This document shows positions 1 through 12,539 of a stretch of DNA of 64,000 nt, piece by piece. Origin of the DNA: Pyrrhosoma nymphula (taxonomy: Eukaryota; Arthropoda; Insecta; Odonata; Coenagrionidae); the NCBI GenBank assembly GCA_963573305.1, contig OY754331.1, positions 7,350,868-7,414,867 of the forward strand, written 5' to 3'. The notes beneath the pieces are model-generated. The model was not told where the DNA came from and ran no database searches. It saw nothing but the letters and a program-made list of their open reading frames with translations. A program made the translations under genes and the position numbers. The number at the start of each line of letters is the position of its first letter. The stretch's first letter is position 1.

Positions 1-300
1 ATCCGCTGTCCGTTGATCCCACATCGTATCCAGTGGCCAACGGACACTCGATAATTCCACCATATCGAGATGAATCGCTGGAAGTTTCGGCTTTCGAATT
101 CATCCGATTGCGCAACTTGACGATCCCCGCGTGAGGTTCACCGTTTGAAAGTCTCCCTTCGCCGTCATCAGCAGGGCTTTGAAAACAGTGGATGGATCTG
201 CGTGGCGATAAATAACCGATACGCTGTGATCAATCAACTGTGAGTGGAGTGGCATAGGTGTAGCCAAATTCAGATTTTCTCCTGGGCAGTAATCTCCTTA
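1..300 (-). pseudogene. Possible retroelement coding remnant
   Basis: On the minus strand one frame stays open from a stop near position 295 to the window edge, apart from a single TGA near position 110. Its composition is protein-like. The part after the TGA begins IRKPKLPAIHLDMVEL and ends near MWDQ. That loosely recalls the lysine/leucine/proline-rich stretch followed by a W..F/MWDQ block in BEL/Pao gag proteins. The plus strand also has a 43-codon open frame ending at a TGA near 134, so the coding strand is not certain. No full domain can be recognised and the element would run off the left edge. This is an inference from residue pattern only. Confidence 0.2.
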
Positions 301-822
301 CGGAAGGAAAGCTCACCTCACTGCTTTTCCCGCAGACTATCTATACGGAGTACAATTTTTGTCCTGCGTTGCTAATGATCTTTGTGACTCAGGGTGGATT
401 TTCCATTGATTATATTAGTAACTAAATCAGTAAATATGGACCTACATAAATATAAGCCTCTACTGTTCAACGTAACCTTTAGTTTTTCTTATAAGGTTGT
501 GCAATATGTTTTTAATTTTTCAGCCACGAGTTTAAGCCAAAAAGGAAATATATATCCGTATGATTGCCATGGGTAACATTTTAAGAGTGAAAGTAGCCAT
601 GAATAGCCTGAGACAGACTCGTTGTGAAGCTGCGATGAAAAATGCTCGCAACCATGCGGCGGTTGATTTTGACGTAAGGTGGCAACAATTTATTGTTGCG
701 TATGATTCATGACCTTCCTTTCTTGCTTGCACATCATAAAAAAGAGTATTTTCGATGCGCAAAGTTTGAGGAACACGAACTCAGGATCCACATCTACCTT
801 TGGTTCCCGCGGAGAATGTTTG

Positions 823-872
823 GAGGGTTGATCTTCCGCTTTCCGGGCATTCCGCGCATCGTTCAATTTGGC
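823..872 (+). repeat. Dispersed repeat, copy 1 (partner at 10252)
   Basis: This stretch starts GGGTTGATCTTCCG, continues with TTTCCGGG and ends near CAATTTGG. It aligns base by base, with scattered substitutions, to 10252-10303. Shared words include GGGTTGATCTT, TTTCCGGG and TTCCG. The copies diverge on both sides, so they look like pieces of one interspersed family rather than a segmental duplication. The family is not recognised. Confidence 0.55.
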
Positions 873-2744
873 AGTTGGAATCAAAACCGTTAACAAAGTG
901 TAACCGCACGAGTAATATTTTCAAATACCAAAGTAACAATTAGCAAAGTCGCAACTCAGGATCCGGATTTCGATGAAATCATTATCACCTGGTGAGTTAA
1001 GTTGCCCGTGAAATATATTTTGTGACCCAGGACACTAATAACCAAGAAAGCCTTTTCTTCTCGCATACATTACTTTTTTGTCCATGTTATAGTTTCGAGT
1101 TATTTAGTAGAAAGTTGAAATTATTTGTGAGCAGAGGGTGAACAAATTCATTTTGTTTTGATGGACTTATAGATACTTTAGTTTGAACTCACACTAACTT
1201 CATATAAATAACGTATTTTAAAAGCATTTGCCCTCCTGGTAAATCGATCAAATACTACGTCGATACTTAAAAACTAGAAAAATATCATTGGTAATGCAAT
1301 TCTAGATTATCTATCACCATCAAGGTTTTCACATCTACTTAACTATTCGATGTATGTGTGTTTTCATATAAGAGAAATTCCGTAAGAGTATTTTGGAAAT
1401 AGTGGATTAGATTGTAAAGTTTATTTTAACTTAATTTTTATTAAAATTAACAACGGGGCATTTTGAGTGCAATACCGCATTTTTAAACATAACATCTTAG
1501 CGATTGCTGAATCGGAAAATCATTCATACGTTATTTTTAATCGATTTAGTATCAAAGCGCATGGTGATTCGTGGAATGTCGGTCCGAGTGTCTCAAATAT
1601 GAAGGCAGGGCCTGCTTGCAATGTCTTTTAACAGGGTAAAATCCTCTCGTATCCCCAGCGTACTGGCTTAACAATAAAATGTTTATAAGCAATTACGGTG
1701 TGCAGCGTGAAGTTGACTTTTGCTTTAGTAAAATTCAGCAGCCTGTACTTATCTCGTGGCATTTCTTAAGACTGCTCTTTCAAGAAGCTTCAATTTTGCC
1801 AGTAGGTAGGTAGGTTTCCTAGCCCCTCTAATCGGGATCAAAAATAATCTATTGCAGGAAAAACAAGGAAGTTATAAAAAACAAATAACATGATTTTCCA
1901 GCTGACATTGTCGATACTCAAGTAGCTTTAGAATGAAATTGTAACTTAGTTTTCATTCATACACTCCTCTTTGACATAATTACCATATGCACTGTGATAA
2001 GGGAGTTCCCAGAACCTAATCTGTCTGATAATGTCTCTTTTATCCCTGGTGGCTGTTTACTCTTAATGATTAGCCAAGTAATCGATATTGATTCAAGTGC
2101 TAGCCTTTTACTCTCGATAAGTTTTCCTACAGTATTTGGACTCGAAGAAAAATGGTAACCACAATGTTGCAGGCAAATAAGTAGGTTTTTTGTTTAAACT
2201 ATACAATCTTAGAATGTGTTTCATAGTTATTTATGGGTCTAAGACCTCATCTCATCGGCCCGTATTTCCTAGAGTTAATAGTCCTGTCTAAATAATACAT
2301 GTATAATGTCCGTTGGGCTTTTCGGGGAATAAGCACAAAGGACCTGCGTCTCAGTCTCGCGGAAATCTTTTCTCTTGCATTAAAGAATATGGTAATGTAT
2401 GCCCTCTCATTGTATTTCACTCTGTCGCCGTTAGGTGTCACTACAAGAGCGGACACTATCACCAGCGCCTCTCAGCTTGGAACTACGATGCTCTGAAATA
2501 TTTTATCGCGGCCGGTATTCAATTTTTCCGCCCAACTATCTTGCTCTGTGTTTAACGCTTACTAAAGACTACTACTAACGCTTTCCTGTGAGACGAGTTA
2601 TAAATGGAAAGTTTATGCAAACATTATATTTATGTCCGCCCATAGTTTTGACGAAGATTAAAATTTGATATCCATTGACGTCCAATAATATAATTCATAT
2701 CCATTGACATACTTTAAGTTTTCATTCATTGTTCTTCAGAAGCA

Positions 2745-2800
2745 CATGAACTTCTTCACATGAAGCACATGAACTTCATGAAGCACTTCTCTGACCATCA
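2745..2800 (+). repeat. Short near-tandem repeats
   Basis: The words AGCACATGAACTTC and CATGAAGCAC recur several times within about 50 bases, giving overlapping direct and inverted matches (CATGAA against TTCATG). It looks like local slippage. No function is suggested. Confidence 0.6.
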
Positions 2801-4599
2801 CCTAGTGCTGTACTGAGTACCTTTTGAGGTAGTGGATTTTTTATTAGCCACATTTTGGCATTCTGAATGTTTTGTATTTTATCAAATATTATATCAATCA
2901 ATATATTAGTATTTCGTTCGACAATATCAAATTTCAACTTTCGGTTAAAATGTTTCGGCTACCATGTCGGCGTATGAATTCCCGTAATTGAAGATATGCA
3001 ATTTTTCTGCAGATTTCAGTGCGGATGTTTACGAGGGTTCTGTCAGGCTATTTTGAGAGACCTGCCTCTTATGAAATTGATATGGGTTGGTTTAAATTCA
3101 GTGAACTTTTTGAGTGATTTTCCAATGTGCAAAGTCACGTGCAATGTACAAAGTGATTGTTATCCGGCCCAGGTCATCTCCTCCCTCACACACTCAGCCG
3201 ATTTTCAGTTTTGTGGCCAACCGTTGTTCACTGAGGAAAACTCAAAATAAAATACAGAAATTACATGCTGGTCTTCTGATGAGGGGTACAATTCCGGGGA
3301 AAATGAAATTGCGCAGCAATAAAATTAAATTTTTCTAAGTAGTACATTATAAATACCCTTCCAAATCATTGACTGGTTTCCAGATTCACTGAAATTATGG
3401 AAAAGATTTTTTTAACGAAAGCTCTAAATGCTTCCAATGAAGCATTGAAAAGACAGTTTGCAACCTGTGGCAGTCACGTAGGAAGCGTATGGCGTATGCG
3501 TGGCAGTCGGTATTCGCATTTCCTCAAGCTAAATCTCCTCTGGATGTCGATTTAAATTATTCCTATCAAATGGATGTGATTTTGTGATGCTATAAGTATT
3601 TGGTTGCAATGAAAAATATTTGGGCATTTATCGCTGATTTATGCTCGCGAATGCATAGAATTACATTCACAACATTCTCGCTTGTCAACTGGGTGAGACG
3701 GCCGCGTGCAGCTGAAATTCCCATGATGCACTAGTGCAGCGGTTCCTAACCTCTTTCGATTTTCGTTCTCTTTACTACAGTTTGTCTACAACACATGACG
3801 ACTGGTACGGCCGACACTGGAGAAATATTTTTCCAGCTGACTGACGGCTGAGAAAATAGTAATAACCATTGCATGTAAAATTTCCTTTGGTGCATTGGAT
3901 GCAATGGAAATATAAAATTCAGTTAGTGCGATGAATTCTGCTTGTTCTTTATTAGATAATTTGACTTTAATGGTCTTAATTTGGAAGGTTTTAAATGTTT
4001 TTCAAAAATTGAAAGCTTTCCAATATACCACAGCACTGATTCACTTAAAATACGATGGCGCACTATCCGGCAATACATGTATTTCTCTGGCTCGGCACCG
4101 GTCCAACCTCCCGTTGAAGACTTATGCTTTCGTCATTTATTTCCCCAAAATTGCACGCCTCGTGCAAGAACAGTGTGTACCAAGTAGGTATATGTTTTCT
4201 GCTATTTCAAAGTCTCTATTCAACTATTCACCATCGCTACTCAATATTAAATGTTGAAGAATACCCCCAATTAGCTTCTTCTATTTTTAGCCTAGTCGTT
4301 TTCCCTTAATTGCTGTAAATAAAATTGTAAAATCCTTTCGCGGTCGAAAATTTCAGTTTTCAGTTTCATCTTCTTGATTTGGATGACATTCGTTCCCTTA
4401 CTTTCTCCAAAGCAAGTAGTGTCATGGGATGGGTTACGTGTGGAGATATTTTGATCGAAAAAAAATTAAAAATATTGTTTCCATTTTCAGTGTCTTATAT
4501 TTGATGTAAATAGTCAGACTGAAAGAAATGTAGACAATATATATTAGCTCATAGTCGTTTATTTAAATATTTTGGCTTCTGGATTTTTTTTATTTTGGC

Positions 4600-5520
4600 T
4601 CCTCGGCGTTATCAACTATTCTCTCTCCCCCTGTCTCCTCCAAATCCCTCCCTCTCCCTCCCTGCCTCCCCTCCCCTACGTTATCACCTATCCCCCAACT
4701 TCCCCGATGCACACTGCACCCACAGCCCACACTACTCAAAGTGCACGAACACCGAACACCCTTCCCCTCTCCATATCCGTGGAACAGAAAAACAGAGCAC
4801 AGACCGACCACGCCGCCGCCTTCTCCTCCCTCTGCCCCATCCCCCCTCTGCTCCATCACCACTGCCCCGTCCCCACTGCCCCTCGCCCTACTTACGCAAG
4901 TGACTCTCCCCACCCCAATCCCGCATGCAACATTAGCAGGTCCTCTCCCGCATTGAGCGAAGAACAAGAAGAGGAGACGGCGGATGCGACGGGCTTCCTA
5001 TCCAGGTTGGGATCTCATCAATATGGAAATATGTGAAGATCCTTCCTCCGCGTGTACCTGAATGGTGCCCTCTCCATACTACTGCCCACCACACCCTGTG
5101 TATCAGTCACCACCTCCCCTCTTCCCCCTTCCCACCCCCTGCGACGGCCAATCCAGCTCCCTCCACCCCCACTGCTTAGAAAAACCGCCCACGAGAGCGC
5201 ATTACCTCGGGTTACGCACCTATTAAGAAGACTACTTGCCTCCCGCACCCCCCTCTCCGCCCCCTGTACACCCCCCTGTGGGTGCTCTCTGGATGCCACG
5301 CTGTCACGGGAGGAGAGGGTGGGGGGCGTGGCGGGGGTGGTGGGGGGAGAGGGTAAATGGAGGACAATTGAAGGGGGGAGGCAAGCAGGGCATCATCGTG
5401 GAGGTCAGAGGGGTGGGGGGGGTACCTCAACCCAGCCCCCTCCCACCCCACCCTCCTTTCCTTCCAACATGACGCCCCCCTTCCCTCCACCCCCCCTAGA
5501 TCAATGGCGGATTTGAAAGT
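4600..5520. repeat. C-rich then G-rich low-complexity block
   Basis: From about 4615 to 5280 the plus strand is dominated by C and T runs (CCCTCCC, CCCCAC, CTCTCC). From about 5300 to 5430 it switches to runs of G and A, then back to C runs to 5505. Long open frames occur on both strands, but their products are proline-, serine- and glycine-rich and have no domain. I treat them as by-products of the skewed composition. The pyrimidine-to-purine switch could form unusual DNA structures. No host promoter or exon can be proven. Confidence 0.6.
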
Positions 5521-5639
5521 GAACTGTGACGTTATAGTGGCGTGGGACGAAGGACAATTTTAAAAGGAAGCAAATGTATGAACTGCCACTTTTTTCATGT
5601 GACCACCGAGACTGCTCCTACTTCATTTCCTTATGATTT

Positions 5640-6115
5640 TGCTCCATGCCGGGGTGCCCTGGCCATTTCATGCTTCTGTTCGAGAAGGACAGCTAGATCG
5701 TCCAACCTCTCGAGTTTGGATAACTCCTCTTGCTCCCCTGGGCTGGCCGCTCTTATCGTGCTGGCTAACCTGTGATGTGACGAATAACCTTTAGTGCTCT
5801 ACGAATAAATCCAACGCAGTTCAAAATATTCTCTGTAATGCGCGTTGCGTACGGAGCTAGGCTGGGCTGCATGCCCACACTTCTCAAGATAATATATTTT
5901 ATCTTAATTGATGCATTAACATTAGAGGAAGACTCAATTTCTCTGCCTAATTTCACGATGGGACAAGTTGTTTGTGAGATATCATCTAGCAAATAAATTG
6001 TTGATAGGAAAATGTTGAAAGCCTTTAGCCCACTAGAGTCGTCTTCTCGATCTGCGTTCTTTATGTCATGGATGAAATCACAGTTGTTGCGCGATTCGGA
6101 GATCTGCTTTGTCAA
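5640..6115 (-). pseudogene. Possible coding remnant, two frames
   Basis: A 116-codon minus-strand open frame (6115 to 5765) ends in an arginine-rich segment. A second minus-strand frame (about 5780 to 5650) has a protein-like, acidic and helical composition, containing SPGEQEELSKLERLDDLAVL followed by a glutamate/lysine segment. The two could be pieces of one reading frame broken by a frameshift. No family is recognised. It could be a retroelement gag remnant, a host exon or chance. Confidence 0.2.
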
Positions 6116-6119
6116 TAGT

Positions 6120-9100
6120 TAATTTTCTATTATAAAATGTTTCCATTGAGAAAACTTGCTGTGTTACTGGCTGATCCTCTTTGATCTGATATTGCCTTTC
6201 ATCCTTAGAAATTCCATTAGGTATTTTGATTATATTTTTTCCCAAGGATGTGGAAAATATTAATATGTCTTCTAGTAGAAGATACTTACCTTAGAAATAC
6301 CATTTAGGGTACATCGACCGAGTTACTAGCTTTTGATTTTTACGACGGAGGGGCTGAAAGTATTATTCTTGGTGGCCAGTCAATGAAAATGAGCTTAAAT
6401 CATTAATGCAATGCAATTAAACGGGCTTTATCTGCTTTGGAGGAATGTGCACAGCTCAAAGTGAAAAAAAATCATTCGCGTGGATCGTAAGAGGAATTTG
6501 TTCCTTTAAGCCTCAACGGGATTTATTGTGGAAGAGGACGCTTGGGCAGATTAATTGGTTGCAGCAAAAGGCGCGGAATCGGAATCTAACACATATCATT
6601 TTTAGTTTTATTCCTAAAATTAGAATAATGCGTTTCTATTCCCTCAAGCCTCGGAATAATGAAGTGGATACGCAGTCAGTAAATGGGAAAAAGAATAAAT
6701 GAAATCTGGATTTGAATTCCCGGATTTGGACGCTATGAAATACGTTCCGAAGACATTTATAGATGTTAGATTAATATATTTTCAGGGATTGCTGTATTTG
6801 AAACTCGTTCTTTACCCCTTACGAGAATTATTAATTTGGAGTAGGAAATTTAATAATTTGTGTTTATTTAAGAAGTAGGGTGTAAGCATCAACATTAACT
6901 GTGCTCAATTCTTTTACCCTCGAGGAGTTTGAGTAAAAAATTGATTATTGTGTCGCAGCTGTCTTTTTTTGTCCATTCATATTATACTTTTGCTATCCAG
7001 TTTCTCATTTGAGGATGTGGTTTCTGTGCTCAATTAAATGCATTAAACGCGATCGATTTCAATCTTGATGGTACTATGTTAAAGCATCGGTGATTATAAG
7101 TAATAATCATTTTAATATCACAAGCATGCTTATTCTGAATTTATCGTTTGGATAGCTTTAGAAAAAATTGGCTGTTTGAATGTTCACCATGATTGTGCAA
7201 TAAACATGCTTCTCCGCTAATGCTTCGGTATTTAGGTATTGGTTATTGATGGTTTGTTTACTATAATATTATTACGAGTTATTTTTACTTAAAATGTTTT
7301 TTCCCTAAGCTTTTCTTATGTTAGTTAGTATTAAGCTTTGGGAAAGTATGGCTAATTTTTGCATTTTATATCTTTAATGCTTAAAAATAGGCTTTTAAAA
7401 ATAATTATGACAAATATATTTTGAGGTTTGTTTAAATAAATGATACGTTATATTACTTATAATCTTATGTCTTCTTTGGGTGACGGACTGAGCATTGGCT
7501 CCCGCTCCGTCGCTTAGTTCCGTGAAGACGCATCGCTTCCCTCTGTTTGAATTCAGATGAATAGGCGGTTGACCCTCCAATCCGTCCTGGAGTGCCGTTG
7601 CCCTTGCCGCATGCAAGTGAAAGACACTCAAGTCCCAAATTGCCTCTGACGTCAAAGCACGTTAAACGTGAGTGCTACCACTACTGCTGGTTTAAGTTTT
7701 GAATGTGTTTGTTCTCTTATTGTCTTTTTTTGATCCGAATCCAATTTCTCTTCTTTAATCTTCCGACTTATTCCCAACCAATAAGGTATATAGTGGCCAT
7801 CATTTAAACCTTAATGTCAAGATAACACTTGGAATGGTTTTAACAGGACGCAGATTTTAGCATGTCGGTACTTAGGGTTCCAGACATTTGATCGAAGCCT
7901 ACACGACCACCCACCATATAACAACTCCTCTAGAAGTCCGGCACCCGGTTACCTGTTCACGCGTAAATTAAAATGGCTTAACCTGTTCGCTTAACTTCGC
8001 TTCCTCGCTATACTTCGCTTAACCTGTTTTATCGTTATAATCTTGATTGTTGTGACAATGTGCTGTAAAATTAACATTATATTGTACTTGGATGACGGAG
8101 GCAATGCCATCGCGTGAAATCTCCCCCAGCTCAACCACGAGCCGTCTTTGATAAATTGCGCTCTTCCGGGGATACTAATAACGTATGTGGAGTGTACTAA
8201 GTTTTCAGATCTCAGGGTGGCTATTGCAATGTTATCTCATGATCAGGTCGTCCCTCAGTGTAAAGAGTGGAGCCAGAAGTGGAGACGATGCGACGTGGTT
8301 GGCGAGGCCACTCGCGTGTTCTTGCTGATTCTTTCATTCGACTCCCAATTCCACCCTCCCTTCAACTTCGAAGAAATAAATGAAAATGAAATATTATGTA
8401 TTTCATTCTATCAAAATTTAGCTCAGGCAATTTATTTAAAAATAAATAACTTATCATTATATTTATTTGTATAATTGTTATCAAAATTAACAATTGAACA
8501 ATAATGCGCCGTTTTTCTCTTCTCTTGACTTCTCCATTGCTCGCCATCTTTAAAAAGCCGTAAAAAAAGGAAATATCTTTTTAAAAGCCCCTCGTTCTCT
8601 TGTCGTGAGACTGCTTACATATTTAAATTTTAATCAAACTCACCGGATATAGACGTGGACACGATATATAACTCATTCTCTCACTTACCTTTATCTCGTC
8701 CACCAATGAATATCACTCAGTCGCCTGGTTCCAAATGGAATCAGGAAGCGGACGAAGCGTGGGTGTGAGGAGAATAGGTTAGGCCTATCGGTCCGACTAT
8801 ATATTTTGTATTCAGACGTCACCGTGGGGTTATTCTGAACACCCTTCAGCCCATCGGGCGTGGCTTGGAAGCAGTCGGACCCTTGGCGGTCGTCATTCAA
8901 GGTTAAGGAGCAGAAGAGGAGGAGGGGGCGTAATCCTCGTCTTTTGAATCAACCATTCGGGGACGTAGCTTGGCTCAGAAGTCCTTCCTCCACCCCCCCC
9001 GCCTCCACCCACGCCTCGAGTGAAACCCCACCCACTTACTCTCTCTCTCAAGATAAGGGGACGCCCGCGATAGGGACACGACGGAATAGTTGAATGATAT

Positions 9101-9300
9101 AAATATAATTGACGGCGGTGATGTGATGGGGGAAATTGAATGAATGCGTCATGAAACAGGTGAAGAGCCCGGAGAAGGGTCGGGTGATACTTGTTCCCAG
9201 CTCGTGCATTGTATGTAGATGGTAGATGACGAGGGGTGGAATTCGGTCGCTGGTGGGATCGATGGGAAGGGACCACTTTGGAACGAGATGACCAAAGCCA
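6120..9300. other. Stretch without a supported gene
   Basis: The stretch is AT-rich, with two GC-richer islands at 7460-7680 and 8690-9300. Around 7980-8025 the words AACCTGTT and CTTCGCTTAAC are repeated locally. Open frames here are short or low-complexity (proline- or glycine-rich) and none shows a domain. Confidence 0.55.
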
Positions 9301-9302
9301 GG

Positions 9303-9485
9303 TCACGCTAATTCACGAGCACGTACACTGTTGTTACAAAACATCCGTGGGACGATTGCACCCTGATGCTGCGCTGGCTCCCCGCACTGGAAACGATAAA
9401 CTCTGATTGTTCCTCCTTTGCATTCGAAGTGATAACTTGAAGTGCCGCTCACATGGTGAGCTATGATATTGAATTTTTCACTCAT
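9303..9485 (-). other. Unassigned protein-like open frame
   Basis: A 60-codon minus-strand frame from ATG at 9485 has balanced composition with three cysteines (segment FECKGGTIRVYRFQCGEPAQ). The bases just before the ATG on the minus strand end in GACAG, and GTACGT occurs near the end of the frame, so a small exon is conceivable. The pyrimidine tract is weak and no family is recognised. I would not annotate a gene on this alone. Confidence 0.15.
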
Positions 9486-9724
9486 TGATTGCTGTCAGCG
9501 TTGGTACAGAGGATTGCCAAAGCCCAGCTTCTATCTAGTAACTTGTCGAGCCTTTAAAGTAATCCGAGACTCTAAACGTCTTTGTAAGTTCAACGATCGC
9601 CACAATTGGTAGTCATGTCCGGTGATTAGTACTACTCGGATTCTGTTATACTTACTACTTCATACAACCTACTCAGAGAAGTTTGGTTAATCGTGCTGCC
9701 TAAAACAGAAAAAACCAAGGTTCT

Positions 9725-9784
9725 AGTGGTGGCAAAACACTTAAACCTAGGTTCCACCCAGGTTTAAGTGTTTTGCCGCCACCA
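9725..9784. repeat. Near-perfect inverted repeat (hairpin)
   Basis: Arms of about 25 bases (9725-9749 and 9760-9784) read GGCAAAACACTTAAACCT on one strand and its reverse complement on the other. The loop is about 10 bases. The right arm has one small insertion near its outer end. The structure is too short for a transposon with coding capacity. It may be a foldback terminus or a replication template-switch product. Confidence 0.75.
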
Positions 9785-10251
9785 TCTTGTACCTCAGTTC
9801 GTTGGAGGGATGAGGTGGCCGGGTGAATCGGATGCTGACGAATGGCGCCAAGTCGAATGGGAAACAACTTCATCTCATGCCCTTCGGTACATGCGTGCTT
9901 ATTCTAGTATATGAGGGCATTACATACACACTGTATCTTTGCCATTAAAAACGGTTTATTTTGGTTTTTTATAGCAGATGCTTAAAAAGAACGAGAGCAG
10001 TGCTTTCTTTCTTGACATCTTGTCTTTCAGGAAGCGAAGTAAGTTTTCGCTCATAATTATTTGTTTATCGAATTTTTCCATTTGCACTATTACTCATCTC
10101 AGTTGCTTGGTTACTTGGGGGTGGCGATCGACAATTGAAGTGCTGCGAGGGATCGGCGCTGTTAGGGATAATATGGGAAGGGTCATTACTTTAACATTGA
10201 CGGTGAATTATACCAGGCGGCAAGGGACCCGGCCGCGGCGTTGATTTTTTA

Positions 10252-10375
10252 AAGGGTTGATCTTACGGTTTCCGGGTTTTCCGTCACGTCGTTCTATTTG
10301 GTGGACTATTATTCGTCGGCTATCATGCAAGCTTTTTCAGGTCCAGTTGAACCGGAAGATCGACCTTTCAACCGA
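10252..10375. repeat. Dispersed repeat copy 2 with foldback end
   Basis: The first 52 bases match 823-872. At 10351-10373 the sequence ACCGGAAGATCGACCTTTC is an imperfect reverse complement of the repeat's start (GGGTTGATCTTACGG), so this copy has inverted ends about 75 bases apart. This suggests a small non-autonomous foldback element or two opposed copies of the family. Confidence 0.45.
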
Positions 10376-10379
10376 CCCG

Positions 10380-10610
10380 TGAGGTACCCTGAATCACAAT
10401 CGGCCTATTATTAGCCTGATGTTCCGAGGGGTCCGCAGGTGTATACGCCCGATCGGACGGGCGGAGTGGTGCGGAGCGCACTCTTCACTGCTCAGCTCGT
10501 AGGGACCGAGAGGGTCCGCTGAATTACCTCGACCGCCAATCATTTCGAACTCGGGCCCCACAGGGTAGAAAACGAGTACTCTCTGCCCACCTCAGTAACC
10601 CGTTATCCAA
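10380..10610. other. GC-rich patch of unknown nature
   Basis: A GC-rich island in AT-rich surroundings, containing GGGCGGAGTGG and GAGAGGGTCCG. On the minus strand it contains GAGTTCGAAAT, which loosely resembles a tRNA B box. It may be a decayed SINE, but the A box and B box do not lie at the right spacing on one strand. Confidence 0.25.
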
Positions 10611-11099
10611 AAATATACGCTCAGGTTTTCATTCAAATAAAGTTCTATTTATGAATTTTTTCAATATCACTATCCTCGCAGTACTTATACCACCTTCTAT
10701 CTCTTACATCAAATCTCGTATAAACTGATTTTTATCCTCAACTTCCCTTGATGTACACTCTTCTTAGTTTGCATTGACATTAATATTTCCCCTCAAGCCC
10801 TTTCCTTGCCCCTTCTGTTACGTAAACAACCACTTAAGCCATCATTCCTCTCAGAATTTAATATTCTACTTTTTTTCCAACATGACGCTTGCATTTTGCG
10901 ATACATATGAATTAAACCATATCCTGACCAGTAATGGAATTATGTAGCGAATCTTCAAATTTTATTCTCCAGTCATCACATATGACACTGGCTATGTTTA
11001 TTTTCCCATTTTATTTGTGGCTTCTATCATATAAAAATGAGAATTTTAGTCCCACACGTGGGTTATGGAACATATGAGGAAGAAAGAAAAATAATATAG

Positions 11100-11706
11100 A
11101 TCTACCATGGGCAGCAAAATCATTCGCAATTGGAAGAATTTTTCTATCTGGGAAGCGTGGTCACAAGCGATGTAAGAAGCAATAAATATGTTATGAACAG
11201 GATATCCCAAGCAAAGAAGGCATTCTACCAGAAGAGAAGTCTGCTGGTAGCTGGTAACACAAGCCTTGAAGTAAGAAAGCACTTTGTTAAAACATATATT
11301 TGGAGCATGGTTTCATATGACAGAGAGACCTAGGCAATCACAGTTCCAGAGAAAAAGAGATTGGAAGCAGTGGGGATGTGTTAATATCGGAGAATGAAGC
11401 AGACAAAATGGACAGAGAGAATCGCCAAATTCTTCAGTCGCACGAAAAGCTGAAGAGAAAAGAAACAAAGTGAACCCTGTTTGAAGAAGAGGAGTCAAAC
11501 ACGGACGCATTTTGTGACACAGTTGCTAATTGAAAACAGTAATGGAAGGAGAAATGAATTGGAAGAATGACATACGAAGGCCAAGAATGGAATGCATCAG
11601 ACAAATTATGAAGGACGTCCTAGTGAAGAATTATGTGGGAATGAAGCGGTTGAAATCGGAGAGGAGAGTGGAGTGGAGAGCTGCAGCAAACCAATACTCG
11701 TATTGA
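11100..11706 (+). pseudogene. LINE reverse-transcriptase C-terminal relic
   Basis: The translation begins LEEFFYLGSVVTSDVRSN, then follows the thumb/C-terminal pattern of RTE-like insect LINEs. It has QAKKAFYQKRSLL, then VRKHFVKTYIWSM, then a broken KKRLEA..M..RRM block, and finally MECIRQIMKDV..K.YV.MKRL...R.EWRAAANQ before the stop. The same domain is present in the longer element at 42.4-42.8 kb. At least four frame breaks or stops interrupt it, and the endonuclease and catalytic reverse transcriptase are missing, so this is a 5'-truncated dead copy. The family role is copying element RNA into DNA at the insertion site. Confidence 0.85.
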
Positions 11707-11709
11707 TGA

Positions 11710-12500
11710 CAAGCTGATAATGACCATAAGCTTCTATTTTTCATAGCCGTAGTTGCCCGAGTGGTCGAAGGATGTTATTTTCTGAACCCTATTTCTTAGA
11801 ATAAACTGATTCATGAACAACAGTTATCTTGCGAACTTTGAAGAATATCGCGCTTGTATCATAAACTTGATTCTTCTACTTCTAACTTAGTTGTTTGACC
11901 ATTGTTTCCTGGTAGTCAGAACAAGAAGCACGTATATGTTTCTCCACAGCCTCCAAATCATGCGGGTTCCCCAAGTTTACCACTCTCATGCGTTTGATCT
12001 TCTCCTCAACGCAGAGGACCAAACATAGGAGGCTGACTGAGACTACGTCTTTCAATTGAGCTCTTTTTGCCGTGCTATAATATTGCGGCTTTCTATGTGG
12101 AGGTAGGTTGCGAGGGTTTGATCAGCAGGGCAAGCTTGTAATTATTGAGAATTTTTTTTGTTGAGTCCCTCTCCCTACTGGAGTGATTGTGATCACTTCA
12201 TGAGAAATATATCGTCCTTAGGATGGAATGTTATACACTGTGGATTCCTCGCCGCTTTTTTATTGTGAGAGACTTATACCAATTCTATCTCTTGCATCAC
12301 CGATACGTTCGTTTCGAATAAGCCCACCTGTCCCAATTGGGCTAATGTCTTCAGTTTTCTAAGGCCTTCCTTGATAAAAACCAACCGAATACACGTTTTC
12401 GTAAGATGCAGTTATATAAAACACGTATGCTGCCTATGAGCGATATCTGTCAAAAGAGAATTTGGTGGGGGGAATAGGGGAAGATAAATCGCTGTTTGCT
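11710..12500. other. Stretch without a supported gene
   Basis: Right after the LINE relic, GCCCGAGTGGTCGAAGG (about 11757) resembles a tRNA-Ser/Leu A-box region. No B box follows at the right distance, so it is at most a truncated SINE. I see nothing else here. Confidence 0.45.
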
Positions 12501-12539
12501 GTCACGCGAGCCTATTGTCATTAAAATTTAGTAAAAACA

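Larger units (their letters stand above)
300..4560. other. AT-rich stretch without a supported gene
   Basis: Only short open frames without recognisable domains occur here. Two small repeats are listed separately: a dispersed repeat at 823-872 and short near-tandem copies at 2745-2800. The rest is AT-rich unique-looking sequence in which I see nothing. Confidence 0.6.

Noticed and set aside
2824..2845. TGAGGTAGT, the first nine bases of let-7
   Set aside because: The match stops after nine bases and the flanks do not fold into a precursor hairpin.
11750..11790. tRNA-Ser/Leu-like A box (GCCCGAGTGGTCGAAGG)
   Set aside because: No B box or foldable cloverleaf follows; at most a truncated SINE or chance.
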